Shown: positions 1 through 9,132, counted from the first letter of the stretch. The stretch: 64,000 nt of DNA from Lysobacteraceae bacterium NML95-0200 (GCA_002798255.1 NWQQ01000017.1:62001-126000); one strand, 5' to 3'. Numbers and translations: made by a program. The notes: generated by a model from the letters alone, not told the origin.

Positions 1-19
1 TAGTCATGCTCCCGTGATC

Positions 20-394
20 ATGAATACCGTCATCAAGCCCGAGCCTTCTGCTGCCTATGTACTGACCCGTGCCACGGTACGGGCTGCTGATGCGCTTGGG
101 CTTTCGGGCAGCGAGTTGGCGCGCATCATCGGGGTCAGCAATGCCACGGTGTCGCGTTATCGCAGCGGCAGCAGCGAATTGCAGCCGCACAGCAAGGCCG
201 GGGAGCTGGCCTTGTTGTTGGTACGGGTGTTTCGCTCGCTTGACCCCTTGGTTGGCTCGGACAGCGATATGCGCAAGCAATGGATGAGCGCCCGCAATCA
301 GGCATTGGATGCCATCCCCGCAGAACTGTTGCGCAGCCCGGAAGGCTTGGTGAGAACCTTGGCCTATCTGGACGGGATGCGGGCAGTGGCATGA
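20..394 (+). CDS. Xre/MbcA/ParS-type antitoxin
   Basis: Small helix-turn-helix protein of about 125 residues. An HTH segment (SGSELARIIGVSNATVSRYR, about residues 30-49) is followed by a C-terminal half of the MbcA/ParS/Xre toxin-binding type (a DPLVGSD stretch, then a leucine-rich tail). The stop codon overlaps the ATG of the RES-domain gene (ATGA at 391-394), the usual antitoxin-toxin arrangement. By family knowledge it should neutralise the RES toxin and repress its own promoter. The frame is open to the window edge, so the start could be GTG at 14, ATG at 20, or further upstream outside the window. No clear ribosome binding site is seen. Confidence 0.8.
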   Translation: MNTVIKPEPSAAYVLTRATVRAADALGLSGSELARIIGVSNATVSRYRSGSSELQPHSKAGELALLLVRVFRSLDPLVGSDSDMRKQWMSARNQALDAIPAELLRSPEGLVRTLAYLDGMRAVA

Positions 395-1125
395 GCGCAC
401 GCTGGCCAAAAAAATGGCTGGCTGATGCCGGATTTGTCATTGAACGCTGCCTGTGGCGTGGCGTGGAAAGCCAATATGCCAGTGCCACGCGGGTGCTGGT
501 GGATACATTGGACGAGCACGATGTGCTGGAAGCACTGCTGGAGGCGAGCAAGCCGCGCTTTGTACAAGCTGTGCGCAAAGGCGCACAAAAACATTTTTTG
601 TTGACAACACCGTTTCGCTATTACCCGGCACATGACAGCCGCTTTCGCAAGGCCGGGCATCCGGGCATCTGGTATGGCGCACGCCAGTTACGCACCGCCT
701 GTGCAGAAGTTGCCTATTGGCGGATGCGTTTTATCCGCGATAGCGAGGCATTGGCTGCATGCAACATCACCACACACCACACTTTTTTTGCTGCCAGCGC
801 CGAGGGTCGCGGTATCGACCTTGCCGCCCCGCCCTGGAATGCGCTGCGCAAGTATTGGTTGGCAGATGATTATCAGGCTACACAGCGCCTGGCAGAAAGC
901 GCCTGTGAAAATGGTATCGATCTCATTTGTTATGAGTCCGCCCGCGATAATGGCGGCATTTGTGTAGCCGTTTTTAACCCGGAAATCTTGAGTGAGCCAC
1001 GTGGCGGGCTGGACGCCTCCCGTCAGCAATGGGTTTGCACTGCCAGCGCCCGCCATGTGTTTCTAGTGAGTATGGATGGCAGCCAGCGTTTTGAGTGGCA
1101 ATATGAGATGGACATATCCAATTGA
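391..1125 (+). CDS. RES-domain toxin (NAD-depleting type)
   Basis: A 244-residue protein of the RES family, whose characterised members degrade NAD+ or ADP-ribosylate targets. Visible landmarks are an early arginine in LWRGVES, the GIWYGARQLRTACAEVAYWR stretch with the conserved glutamate, and the ESARDNGG serine region. These are the Arg-Glu-Ser elements that name the family. The start was placed at the ATG overlapping the antitoxin stop, not at the upstream end of the open frame, because translational coupling is typical of this module. The length fits the family (about 150-250). Function is inferred from family and pairing; the NAD-degrading activity is not proven here. Confidence 0.8.
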   Translation: MSARWPKKWLADAGFVIERCLWRGVESQYASATRVLVDTLDEHDVLEALLEASKPRFVQAVRKGAQKHFLLTTPFRYYPAHDSRFRKAGHPGIWYGARQLRTACAEVAYWRMRFIRDSEALAACNITTHHTFFAASAEGRGIDLAAPPWNALRKYWLADDYQATQRLAESACENGIDLICYESARDNGGICVAVFNPEILSEPRGGLDASRQQWVCTASARHVFLVSMDGSQRFEWQYEMDISN

Positions 1126-1452
1126 GAGCACAACCTAGGTATTGAGTTGTGCAGGATTGTGCCAAGATGTCGTTTGGATAACTGTTGGCCAGGATCAACG
1201 ACATTTGTGGTGCGCCGGGGCTTGTATATCCGGATGCTTGGAGTTGCAAGGCAGATGACCTGCCTGCACTTGAAACCCTGCAAAACCACAAGCATTGGAT
1301 GTTGTGGTACTGGATGTTTTGCGTCATGGCCGCCCGCCACTTTGTCCCAGCTTGCCAATGAAGTCTGTGAATCAGGGTTTGGGTGAGCTTGGCTGGCAAT
1401 GAAAGTTTTGCGTGATGGCGTACGGGGCAAATCCTGTTGCAATGCGCAATGA

Positions 1453-1472
1453 AACTTGAGCTGACTCAAGTT
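1453..1472. promoter_or_regulatory. FNR/DNR-like operator upstream of norB
   Basis: A perfect inverted repeat, AACTTGAG, then CTGA, then CTCAAGTT, matches the CRP/FNR-superfamily pattern TTGA-N6-TCAA. Its centre lies about 64 bases before the preferred norB start at 1527. With a class II geometry (centre near -41.5) transcription would start near 1504 with a -10-like TAGATG around 1490-1495. FNR/DNR/NnrR-type control of nitric oxide reductase is well established; which regulator acts here is inference. Confidence 0.7.
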
Positions 1473-1526
1473 AAGGGATTCACGACAGGTAGATGATGGC
1501 TGCACTTGATCTGAATGAGGTGGGTC

Positions 1527-3776
1527 ATGTCGACAACCAGGCGGCTGTGGATAGGTCTTGCAACGCTCTTGATTGCAAGTTTCGGCATCATGTTGTGGCT
1601 GGGCGCGGATCTGCACCAGACGGCGCCGCCGGTGCCCAGGCAGGTGGTGACCCAGAGCGGGCAAGTCGTTTATACCGAGGATGACATCAAGAAAGGCCGT
1701 CAGGTCTGGCAGCGCATGGGCGGCATGCAGCTTGGTTCGATCTGGGGACATGGTGCGCTGATTGCTCCGGACTGGTCAGCCGACTGGCTGCACCGGGAAG
1801 CTGAAGCATTGCTGGAAATGACGGCGCAGGCAGAAGGCTTGGGCAGTTATGCCGGGCTTGATGTTGGGCAGCAAGCACGCTTGCAGGCGTTGATAAAGCC
1901 GCAGATGCGCAGTAATACTTATGATCCGGTCACCGGCACGATCACCGTCAGCGACATGCGTGCGGCGGCCATTAAAACGGTCTCGGCGCACTATGAAAGT
2001 GTGTTTTCTGCCGACCCGGCCACGGCCGATTTGCGTGAAACCTACGCAATGAAAAACAACACCGTGCCTGATGCCGAGCATCGTCGCCTGATGGGGGCTT
2101 TCTTCTGGTGGACGGCATGGGCGGCCACGACAGATCGTCCGGGTAAAAGCAACCAGACCTATACCAATAATTGGCCGTATGAGCCGCTGGTAGGTAATGC
2201 GCCAACCTCCGGAGCGTTCATGTGGTCGATGTTTTCACTGCTGTTCCTGATTGGGGGGGTGGGGCTGCTTGCCTGGCACTATGCGGTGTGGCATGGGCGT
2301 GAACCTGCGGTAGTGCCGCCTGCCGAAGATCCGCTGAAAAACTTAAGAATCACTCCGTCAATGCGAGCCACAGCCAAGTATTTTTGGGTAGTGATTGCGT
2401 TATTTCTGGTACAGATCCTGTTGGGTGCGACCACTGCGCACTACCAGGTAGAAGGCCAGGAGGCCTATGGCTTCAAAATTGCCGAGGTGCTGCCGTATTC
2501 GCTGACGCGCAGTTGGCATACCCAGCTTGCCGTGCTGTGGATTGCCACGGCGTGGCTGGCTACCGGCCTGTACATTGCGCCCGCCATTTCCGGGCATGAG
2601 CCAAAATTTCAGCGAGCGGGTGTGAATTTCCTGTTTGTCTGTCTTTTGATCATCGTAGTGGGCGCTTTTGCCGGGCAATGGTTCGCGGTGATGCAGAAAA
2701 TGGATTTGAAGTACAACTTCTGGTTTGGCCATCAGGGCTGGGAATACACCGATATCGGCCGCTTTTGGCAAGCATTTTTGATGGTGGGGCTGGTACTGTG
2801 GTTGGTATTGGTTGGTCGTGCTTTGTGGCCGGCCTTGCGTCGCAAGGATGAAATGTCTTCCATCGTCGGTTTGCTATTCCTCTCCACCATCGCCATTGGC
2901 CTGTTCTATGGCGCGGGTTTGATGTGGGGCGAGCACACACATATCTCGTTGGTGGAATACTGGCGCTGGTGGGTGGTGCATCTGTGGGTGGAAGGCTTCT
3001 TTGAAGTGTTTGCGGTGGCCGTCATCAGCTTTTTGTTCGTGAAACTCGGCCTCATCCGTGGCAAGTCGGCTACCATCAATGTGTTGTTCGCCACCATCGT
3101 TTACCTGACCGGTGGCGTGCTTGGCATGTTCCACCACCTGTATTTTGCCGGCGCAACCACAGCTGCTGTGGCGTTTGGTGCCAGCTTCTCCGCACTGGAA
3201 GTAGTACCGCTGGCGCTGATCGGGCTGGAAGCCTACGAAACTTGGAGCCATGGTCGTGCTACGCCATGGATGGAGCGTTATCGCTGGCCGATCATGTTCT
3301 TCTTGGCCGTCAGCTTCTGGAATCTGGTGGGTGCGGGTCTGTTTGGCTTCCTCATCAATACGCCGCTGGCGCTGTATTACATGCAAGGCTTGAACCTGAC
3401 CCCGCTACATGGGCACACGGCATTGTTTGGTGTGTACGGCATGCTGGGCATCGGTTTGATGCTGTTCTGCCTGCGTGGGCTGAAGTCTGATACCCAATGG
3501 GCTACCGGTATTCTCAAAGGGGCATTCTGGAGCTTCAATATCGGCCTGATGTTGATGGCATTGCTCACCCTGTTGCCCATGGGCGTGCTGCAATTGCAGG
3601 CTGCACTGGAAAACGGCTACTGGTACGCACGTTCAGCCGAATTCATGAGCAAGCCGATTATTGAAATCCTGGTGTGGATGCGCATGCCTGGCGATATCAT
3701 CTTCAGTGCCGGCGCGGTGCTGCTGGCCTGGTTCGCTTTCCGCCAGTGGATCAAGCCCAAAATCGTCCATGCTTGA
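1527..3776 (+). CDS. norB: quinol-dependent nitric oxide reductase (qNOR)
   Basis: A 749-residue inner-membrane enzyme reducing 2 NO to N2O with quinol electrons. It is single-subunit: the N-terminal periplasmic region (about 25-215, including EDDIKKGRQVWQRMGGMQLG) resembles the cytochrome c-like NorC part but has no CxxCH haem motif, which identifies the quinol type. The rest has about a dozen membrane spans with haem/iron-ligand histidines in HTQLAVLW, HHLYFAGAT and HGHTALFG. Length fits qNOR (about 750). I chose ATG 1527 over ATG 1515 because a GAGG lies six bases before it. The gene is followed by a strong terminator. An FNR-like box upstream suggests induction under low oxygen or NO. Confidence 0.95.
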   Translation: MSTTRRLWIGLATLLIASFGIMLWLGADLHQTAPPVPRQVVTQSGQVVYTEDDIKKGRQVWQRMGGMQLGSIWGHGALIAPDWSADWLHREAEALLEMTAQAEGLGSYAGLDVGQQARLQALIKPQMRSNTYDPVTGTITVSDMRAAAIKTVSAHYESVFSADPATADLRETYAMKNNTVPDAEHRRLMGAFFWWTAWAATTDRPGKSNQTYTNNWPYEPLVGNAPTSGAFMWSMFSLLFLIGGVGLLAWHYAVWHGREPAVVPPAEDPLKNLRITPSMRATAKYFWVVIALFLVQILLGATTAHYQVEGQEAYGFKIAEVLPYSLTRSWHTQLAVLWIATAWLATGLYIAPAISGHEPKFQRAGVNFLFVCLLIIVVGAFAGQWFAVMQKMDLKYNFWFGHQGWEYTDIGRFWQAFLMVGLVLWLVLVGRALWPALRRKDEMSSIVGLLFLSTIAIGLFYGAGLMWGEHTHISLVEYWRWWVVHLWVEGFFEVFAVAVISFLFVKLGLIRGKSATINVLFATIVYLTGGVLGMFHHLYFAGATTAAVAFGASFSALEVVPLALIGLEAYETWSHGRATPWMERYRWPIMFFLAVSFWNLVGAGLFGFLINTPLALYYMQGLNLTPLHGHTALFGVYGMLGIGLMLFCLRGLKSDTQWATGILKGAFWSFNIGLMLMALLTLLPMGVLQLQAALENGYWYARSAEFMSKPIIEILVWMRMPGDIIFSAGAVLLAWFAFRQWIKPKIVHA

Positions 3777-3798
3777 TTGATGCACGCAAACGGCAATC

Positions 3799-3837
3799 CA
3801 ACGCCTGCCAGCGTCATCCGGCAGGCGTTGCGTTTTT
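3799..3837 (+). terminator. rho-independent terminator after norB
   Basis: An 11-bp stem (CAACGCCTGCC pairing with GGCAGGCGTTG across a 10-base loop) is followed by CGTTTTT. It sits 22 bases after the norB stop and only 24 bases before the SirB-family start, so it also spans that gene's leader. Confidence 0.85.
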
Positions 3838-3861
3838 CCCGTGCATCAAGGGGATATCGTC

Positions 3862-4278
3862 ATGATGGAGTTTTATCCGCAAATCAAATCCGTGCATGTG
3901 CATCTGGTGATGCTTTCGGGTCTGCTGTTTTTCATTCGTGGTGGGGCGGCCTCTATGCTGGGCGCCACTTGGCCGCGTCATGCACTGCTGCGCTACGCCA
4001 GCTACAGCATTGATACCTGTCTTTTGACATCCGCCGCCATGCTGCTGACGGCTTTATACAGTGCAGGTGCAGTAGCTGGGGGTATCTTTGCCAATGGCTG
4101 GCTCGCGGTAAAAATGTTGCTGCTGGTGTTGTATGTACTGCTGGGCATTTTTGCCATGCGCGCCAAGTTCAAGCGTATAGCCCGAGTGGCGTGCTATGTG
4201 GCGGCACTACTGGTGTTTGCCTTTATGTACACAGTGGCTCGACTACATCACCCGCTGGGTGTGTTGCTGTATTTTTGA
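3862..4278 (+). CDS. SirB-family inner membrane protein
   Basis: A 138-residue very hydrophobic protein with four predicted membrane spans. It starts MMEFYPQIKSVHVHLVMLSG and contains FFIRGGAAS, the pattern of the SirB/SirB2 family (YchQ in enterobacteria). Its biochemical role is unknown. The start at 3862 is chosen because AAGGGGAT lies six bases upstream; the frame is open from a GTG at 3841. It follows norB after a terminator, and SirB-like genes are sometimes found near nitric oxide genes. Its last 56 bases overlap the 3' end of the convergent kinase gene. Confidence 0.75.
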   Translation: MMEFYPQIKSVHVHLVMLSGLLFFIRGGAASMLGATWPRHALLRYASYSIDTCLLTSAAMLLTALYSAGAVAGGIFANGWLAVKMLLLVLYVLLGIFAMRAKFKRIARVACYVAALLVFAFMYTVARLHHPLGVLLYF

Positions 4279-5419
4279 CGTGCGCTTCGGGCAGTTCAAT
4301 CACAAAGCGCGCGCCGCCACCTTCGCGGTCTTCGTAGAACAGGTGTCCGCCTGCGGCGGCGATGATTTGTCGTGCCAGTGCCAGACCAAGGCCGGATGAC
4401 AGGCCATTGGCCGGGTCGTGTTCGGAAAGCCGGGTGAAGGGTTTGAACAGTTCGCGCTGCCGCGCAGGCGCGATGCCAGGGCCGCGATCCTGTACCACCA
4501 GCTGCCAGTAACCGGGGGCGCCGGTGCGTACCCAGAACATCAGCTCGCCGCCGCTGGCGGCGTATTTGCTGGCATTGGTCACCAGGTTTTCGGCGACCTG
4601 ACGCAGCACCTTGGGTGCAATGGACACCATGGCCGCTTGCTCCGGCAAGCGGGTGCTCACCGCAATGCCCCGCGCTTCCAGTTGCAGGGTATAGCGCTCA
4701 AGCAGCCAGTCCACGACTTTGTGCAGCGATGCGTGTTGCTGTCGTTTGCTGTCAGGTGGCTTGGACTGCGACTCCAGATAACTCTTGATGTAACCCAGCG
4801 CATCCTGTGTGGCTTCGTGGATGATTTTTTGATAGCGCGCCTTGCGCGCGTCTTCCACGTCGGCAAGCATCAGCATTTCACTGGCAAACAGCACGCTGGT
4901 CAGCGGGTTTTTCAAGTCGTGAGCGACCAGGTTGACCAGATTTTGGCGCTCCGCGGCTACGCGCTCCAGGCGGTCGCGGGTCAGTTTCAATACCAGATGG
5001 GCATTGACACGGGCGAGCAATTCTTCGGCCAGAAACGGCTTGGTGACGTAATCCACCACGCCGCTTTCAAAGGCGCGCAGCAAGAGTTCCTGGTCTTGGG
5101 CGGCGGTGAGAAAAATGGCCGGGATGCTGGCCAGCTTCGGATTCTTGCGGATTTGCCCTAGCAGCTCAAAGCCATCCATGCCGGGCATCATCATGTCCAG
5201 CAGAATCAAATCCGGTGGATGGGCAAGACACTCGGCCAGTGCATCTTCACCACGGGTGCAACTGCTGACTTCATGCCCCTGGCGCTGCAATAGCTGCGTG
5301 ACCACTCGCAGGCTGACGGGCTGGTCGTCAACCAGAAGAATGCGGCCTGTCGTAGTGGTGAGGCTGGGCAAGCAGGTCTCTTGGTCAAGGGCATGGGGGC
5401 TGGGGCAGATTATAGGCAT
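4223..5419 (-). CDS. response regulator-histidine kinase hybrid
   Basis: A 398-residue soluble signalling protein. An N-terminal receiver domain (about 25-145) has acidic D31-D32, phospho-acceptor D75 in LILLDMMMPGMDG, T105 and K127. A HisKA domain follows with H167 in LVAHDLKNPL, and a C-terminal HATPase domain with N box (LVTNASKYA), G1 (DRGPGIA) and G2 (GLGLAL). No membrane segment is seen, so it is probably activated by phosphotransfer from another kinase or by partner binding. It is the only minus-strand gene in this stretch and no partner regulator is adjacent. The ATG at 5419 has no good ribosome binding site and lies inside the upstream region of the divergent TolC-like gene. Confidence 0.85.
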   Translation of the reverse strand: MPIICPSPHALDQETCLPSLTTTTGRILLVDDQPVSLRVVTQLLQRQGHEVSSCTRGEDALAECLAHPPDLILLDMMMPGMDGFELLGQIRKNPKLASIPAIFLTAAQDQELLLRAFESGVVDYVTKPFLAEELLARVNAHLVLKLTRDRLERVAAERQNLVNLVAHDLKNPLTSVLFASEMLMLADVEDARKARYQKIIHEATQDALGYIKSYLESQSKPPDSKRQQHASLHKVVDWLLERYTLQLEARGIAVSTRLPEQAAMVSIAPKVLRQVAENLVTNASKYAASGGELMFWVRTGAPGYWQLVVQDRGPGIAPARQRELFKPFTRLSEHDPANGLSSGLGLALARQIIAAAGGHLFYEDREGGGARFVIELPEAHVKNTATHPAGDVVEPLCT

Positions 5420-5485
5420 GCGGCTGGCGATGTCATGGGCTCACCTATTTTTCCGCCCTCGAAAACTTCACTAGAATCGGTAGCC

Positions 5486-6904
5486 ATGTCCTTGAGTCGT
5501 TTTTCCCTGCTGACTACCACCATGTCTGGCCTGCTGGCCGGCGCGTTGCTGGTCGCGCCGCCGCTGTATGCACAAGCATCGCCACAGCCGCTGGACTTTG
5601 CCGCTGCACGCCGCCTGATGCAGCAGAACGCGCCGAAACTGGCGGCCAGCGAGGCGGCGCTGGAGAGCCGTCGTTTGCAGGCACAGGCGTTGCGCAATCT
5701 GGGGGCGCCCAGCGTCCATCTATCGTTGCAGGCAGGCCGTTATCACCTGCACTCGCAGCTGGACACCAGCAGCCTGCAACACGGCATTGCCGATGGCCTC
5801 GGCGGCTCATTGCCGATGTTTCAGCCGATGGTGCCGCGCCTGCCGGGCGAGCTGGAAGTCGAGCGCGAGAAAAACTTCCATGGCCGCAGTCTGGGCGCGG
5901 TCTGGCCGCTTTATACCGGCGGCCTGTTGCAGGCCGCCAAGGCGCTTTCGGCGGCCAAACGTGACGAGGCGCAGGCCGATGTCCGGCAGACGGCGGCGGA
6001 GCTGGACAGCTTGCTGGTACAGCGTTATTTCGGTGCGCAATTGGCACGTCAGGCGGCGGCCTTGCGCGCCGAGGCCTTGCGCACCATCGCCGAGCATGAC
6101 CATGCGGCGCAGCGGATGATGGAAGAAGGCATGATTGCCCGGGTGCAGCGCCTGCAGGCGCAGGTGGCGCTGGAGTCCGCCCGGCGTGAGGCCTTGAAAG
6201 CACAAAGCGATGCCGAGCTTGCCGAGATTGCACTGCAACGGCTGTTGCAGCAGACGCAGCCACTGCAACTGATGACGCCATTGTTTGTCGATACCCGGCC
6301 ACTGCCGTCACTGGCCGAGTTTCAGGCATTGGCCGCTGCGCATCATCCGGGGCTTGAAAAGGTGAATGCCCTGGCCGCGCAGGCCGAGCAGCTGCGCGAA
6401 GTCTCGGCCTCACGGCTCAAGCCGACGTTGGCGCTTTATGGCAGCCGCCAATTGCAAAGCGGCAGCCATGCCAATTGGGTGCTGGGGCTGCAAGCCAGCT
6501 GGACGTTGTTTTCGCCGATAGACCGGCGGCAGATGCTGGCTGCGAACCAGCAGCGGCTGCTGCAAGCCGACTACAGCCGGGTGGAGGCGCAGGAAAACAT
6601 TGCGCTTTTGGTGGAAAAGAACTGGCGCAGCGTCGAGGATGCCCGGCAGCAATATCTGGCCAGTCTGCCTGCGGTGACCTTGGCCGAAGAAGTGGCGCGG
6701 CTGCATCGGGCAGGGTTGCGCGAGGGCACCAGCACGGCCAGTGAGTTGATGGACGCGCAGACGCAGCTGGCCAAAGTCCGGACCGAAAGCGCGCGAGCCG
6801 CCCATGACTATGTACTGGCACTGGCCGCCCTGCTGGAAAGCGCCGGGGTGTCAGAGCAATTTTCACATTACGCACAACGAGCCGATGTGCGCATTGCCCC
6901 ATGA
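5486..6904 (+). CDS. TolC-family outer membrane efflux protein
   Basis: A 472-residue outer-membrane factor. The signal peptide runs MSLSRFSLL to a cleavage site near LYAQA. After it come two tandem repeats of coiled-coil helices typical of TolC/OEP proteins (for example LVQRYFGAQLARQAAALRAE in the first half and LVEKNWRSVEDARQQYLAS in the second). ATG 5486 was chosen because the signal peptide starts there; the open frame extends 105 bases upstream. It is first in an apparent operon with an HlyD-type adaptor and two ABC-2 permeases, so it should form the exit duct of a tripartite exporter. The substrate cannot be read from sequence. Confidence 0.85.
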   Translation: MSLSRFSLLTTTMSGLLAGALLVAPPLYAQASPQPLDFAAARRLMQQNAPKLAASEAALESRRLQAQALRNLGAPSVHLSLQAGRYHLHSQLDTSSLQHGIADGLGGSLPMFQPMVPRLPGELEVEREKNFHGRSLGAVWPLYTGGLLQAAKALSAAKRDEAQADVRQTAAELDSLLVQRYFGAQLARQAAALRAEALRTIAEHDHAAQRMMEEGMIARVQRLQAQVALESARREALKAQSDAELAEIALQRLLQQTQPLQLMTPLFVDTRPLPSLAEFQALAAAHHPGLEKVNALAAQAEQLREVSASRLKPTLALYGSRQLQSGSHANWVLGLQASWTLFSPIDRRQMLAANQQRLLQADYSRVEAQENIALLVEKNWRSVEDARQQYLASLPAVTLAEEVARLHRAGLREGTSTASELMDAQTQLAKVRTESARAAHDYVLALAALLESAGVSEQFSHYAQRADVRIAP

Positions 6905-6920
6905 ATGACCGGAGACTGTA

Positions 6921-7919
6921 ATGACGGCTAACTCTGCCCCTTCTTCTTCTCGGCGTCGGCTGGCGATGATTGCGGCCTTGTTGCTGCTGGGCATTCTGGG
7001 CTATGGCCTTTGGCGCAGCGCAAAACCTGAAGCTGTGATTCTGCAAGGGCAGATGGAAGCCGAGGAAATCGACATCGCGCCGAAAATCAGTGGCCGGGTG
7101 GCCGAGGTATTGGTGCAGGAGGGGCAACAGATAAGCGTGGGAACGCCGCTGTTGCGTATGGATAGCCCGGAGTTGGAAGCCAAGTTGGCGCAGGCCGAGG
7201 CCGCACACGATGCCGCGCTTGCGGTGGCCGAAAAGGCCGCGCATGGCGCGCGTCCTCAAGAAGTGGAAATGGCGCGTGCCAATGCACGGCGAGCCCAAGC
7301 CGCAGCCGAGCTTGCACAAAAAAGCTGGCAGCGGGTGGCAAGGCTGGCCGATGAGGGGCTGCTCTCGGCACAAAAGCGCGATGAGGCGCTGGCCAATTAT
7401 CAGGCGGCGCGCGACCAGGCGCAGGCGGCGCAGGCACAGTATTCGATGGCGCGCGCTGGCAGTCGCAGCGAAGACCAAAAAGCTGCCAATGCACAGGCTG
7501 CCCAGGTGGCCGCGGTGGTGCGTGAGGCCGAAGTCGCACGCGCCGAGTCGCAGTTGCAAAGCCCGGTGGCCGGGCAGGTGGCCAAGGTGCTGGCCAAGCG
7601 GGGCGAAATCAATCCGCAGGGCGTGCCGGCGGTGACGGTGGTGGACTTGTCGCAGCAGTGGCTGGTGCTCAATGTGCGTGAAACGCAGCTGTCGCAGTTT
7701 GCCATCGGTGCGCATTTTCATGGCCGGATTCCGGCGCTGCCCGAGCAGGGCAAGCTGCGCTTCACTGTTTTTCAAAGCCAGGTGCTGCCGGATTTTGCCA
7801 CTTGGCGCGCAACCCGCAGCGACCGCGGCTTTGATGTGCGCAGCTTTGAAATCAAGGCGCGCCCGGATGCGCCCATTCCCGGCATGCGCCCTGGCATGAG
7901 CGTGCTGGTTGAGCTTTGA
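6921..7919 (+). CDS. HlyD-family membrane fusion protein
   Basis: A 332-residue periplasmic adaptor. One N-terminal membrane anchor (about 14-32, LAMIAALLLLGILGYGLW) is followed by the first lipoyl half (AEEIDIAPKISGRVAEVLVQ), an alanine-rich coiled-coil hairpin (about 85-205), the second lipoyl half (LQSPVAGQVAKVLAKRGEI) and a beta-barrel end (PGMRPGMSVLVEL). It resembles the YhiI/YbhG adaptors that serve ABC-2 exporters. It lies 16 bases after the TolC-like gene and its stop is one base from the next start, so the four genes are probably one transcript. Confidence 0.88.
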   Translation: MTANSAPSSSRRRLAMIAALLLLGILGYGLWRSAKPEAVILQGQMEAEEIDIAPKISGRVAEVLVQEGQQISVGTPLLRMDSPELEAKLAQAEAAHDAALAVAEKAAHGARPQEVEMARANARRAQAAAELAQKSWQRVARLADEGLLSAQKRDEALANYQAARDQAQAAQAQYSMARAGSRSEDQKAANAQAAQVAAVVREAEVARAESQLQSPVAGQVAKVLAKRGEINPQGVPAVTVVDLSQQWLVLNVRETQLSQFAIGAHFHGRIPALPEQGKLRFTVFQSQVLPDFATWRATRSDRGFDVRSFEIKARPDAPIPGMRPGMSVLVEL

Positions 7920-7920
7920 G

Positions 7921-9132
7921 ATGTCGGCTGCCGCCCCTGGATTGTTAGCGGTTTTCCGTCGCGCGGCGGCGGTGGAAGCACGGCAGTTGCGGCAGCGCCC
8001 GCGCGAGTGGGCGATGTTTTCCTGGGTGCCGGCACTGACATTGCTGCTGGTGATGTGGATGTTTTCTGCCGGATTGCCCGGGCCGATGCCGCTGGCGGTG
8101 CTGGATTTGGACGGCAGCCTGCTCTCAAGACAGCTGCTGCGGATGCTGGATGAAAGCCCGGGGCTTGCGGTAACGCATCAGCCACTGGATGCGGCAGAGG
8201 CCGAAGGGCAGATAAAAAGTGGCGCGGTTGCGGCGCTGTTGGTGGTTCCGGCGGATTTTTCCCGCAACCTCAAGCGCGGCCAGGACAGTGAGCTGGCGCT
8301 TTTGCATAACGCGCAATGGAATGCTTATTCCGGCCTGCTGCAACGCGATGTGCGCATGGCAAGCGCTACGCTTTCTGCCGGGATTGAGCTGCGCGTCCGA
8401 GAAAAACTGGGGCAAAGTCCGGCTACGGCGCGCGCCCGCTTCAATCCGCTGCAAAGCCGGATGTACAGCCTGTTCAATACCGCTGGCAATTACCGGCAGT
8501 TTCTGGGCAACAGCCTGATGCCCGCGCTGCTGTTCATCCTGGCCATGACCGCCGGCGTTTGGAGCTTTGGCCGCAAATTGCGCGATGCCAGTCTGGGCGA
8601 GTGGTGGCAGCAGAGCGGTGTTGGACTACCCGGTGATGGCCGCCAGCGTCTTGCCGCCATTGGCGGCAGCCTGCTTTGGCCGTGGCTGGGATTGTCGGCC
8701 AATGCCCTGTTGGCGCTTGGGCTGATGGCCAGCAGCGTGGATGCGGCATTCTCCAGCTGGCTATGGTTGGCGGCACTGCTGCTTGCCTTTGTCAGCCTCT
8801 CGCTGCTGCTTGGGGTATTGCTGGTACTGGCGAGCCTGTCCCTGCGCATGGCACTGTCGATGACCGGCTTTGTCAGCGCGCCGGCTTATGCCTTCTCTGG
8901 TGTGGTCTTTCCGCTGCTGGCGATGCCCGAAGGCGCTCGGTTGTGGGCCAACGCCTTGCCACTGACGCATTATCTGCACGCGCAGATACGCCTGCTGGAC
9001 ATGCAGGCCGCGCCTGCCCAGCTGCTGCCGGTATTGTTGGCTTTTGTCATGCTCATCGTGCTGCTGCTTTGGCTGGCGAATCTGCTGCTTGCCCGCGCGC
9101 TGCGCCTGCCGGAGCGCTGGGGCGCGCGATGA
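7921..9132 (+). CDS. ABC-2 type transporter permease (first)
   Basis: A 403-residue inner-membrane protein of the ABC2_membrane_3 type. An N-terminal span (about 38-55) is followed by a large periplasmic domain of about 150 residues (VLDLDGSLLSRQLLRML) and then five C-terminal spans. The ATG at 7921 is one base after the adaptor's stop; the open frame begins at TTG 7909 but would overlap. The stop overlaps the next permease start (ATGA at 9129-9132). It resembles YhhJ/YbhS/YbhR, which normally pair with a nucleotide-binding subunit. No ATPase gene is in the operon. Confidence 0.85.
   Translation: MSAAAPGLLAVFRRAAAVEARQLRQRPREWAMFSWVPALTLLLVMWMFSAGLPGPMPLAVLDLDGSLLSRQLLRMLDESPGLAVTHQPLDAAEAEGQIKSGAVAALLVVPADFSRNLKRGQDSELALLHNAQWNAYSGLLQRDVRMASATLSAGIELRVREKLGQSPATARARFNPLQSRMYSLFNTAGNYRQFLGNSLMPALLFILAMTAGVWSFGRKLRDASLGEWWQQSGVGLPGDGRQRLAAIGGSLLWPWLGLSANALLALGLMASSVDAAFSSWLWLAALLLAFVSLSLLLGVLLVLASLSLRMALSMTGFVSAPAYAFSGVVFPLLAMPEGARLWANALPLTHYLHAQIRLLDMQAAPAQLLPVLLAFVMLIVLLLWLANLLLARALRLPERWGAR

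Noticed and set aside
14-394. tRNA, rRNA or integrase near the CRISPR island or window ends
   Set aside because: None recognised, so no attachment site or genomic-island integration is claimed.
1128-1152. Inverted repeat GCACAAC/GTTGTGC after the RES gene
   Set aside because: Only 7 bp with no T tract; not enough to call a terminator. The 1126-1526 region otherwise shows only the FNR-like box.
6417-7775. 452-codon minus-strand frame opposite the TolC/HlyD-like genes
   Set aside because: Crosses two well-supported plus-strand genes and reads as a shadow.
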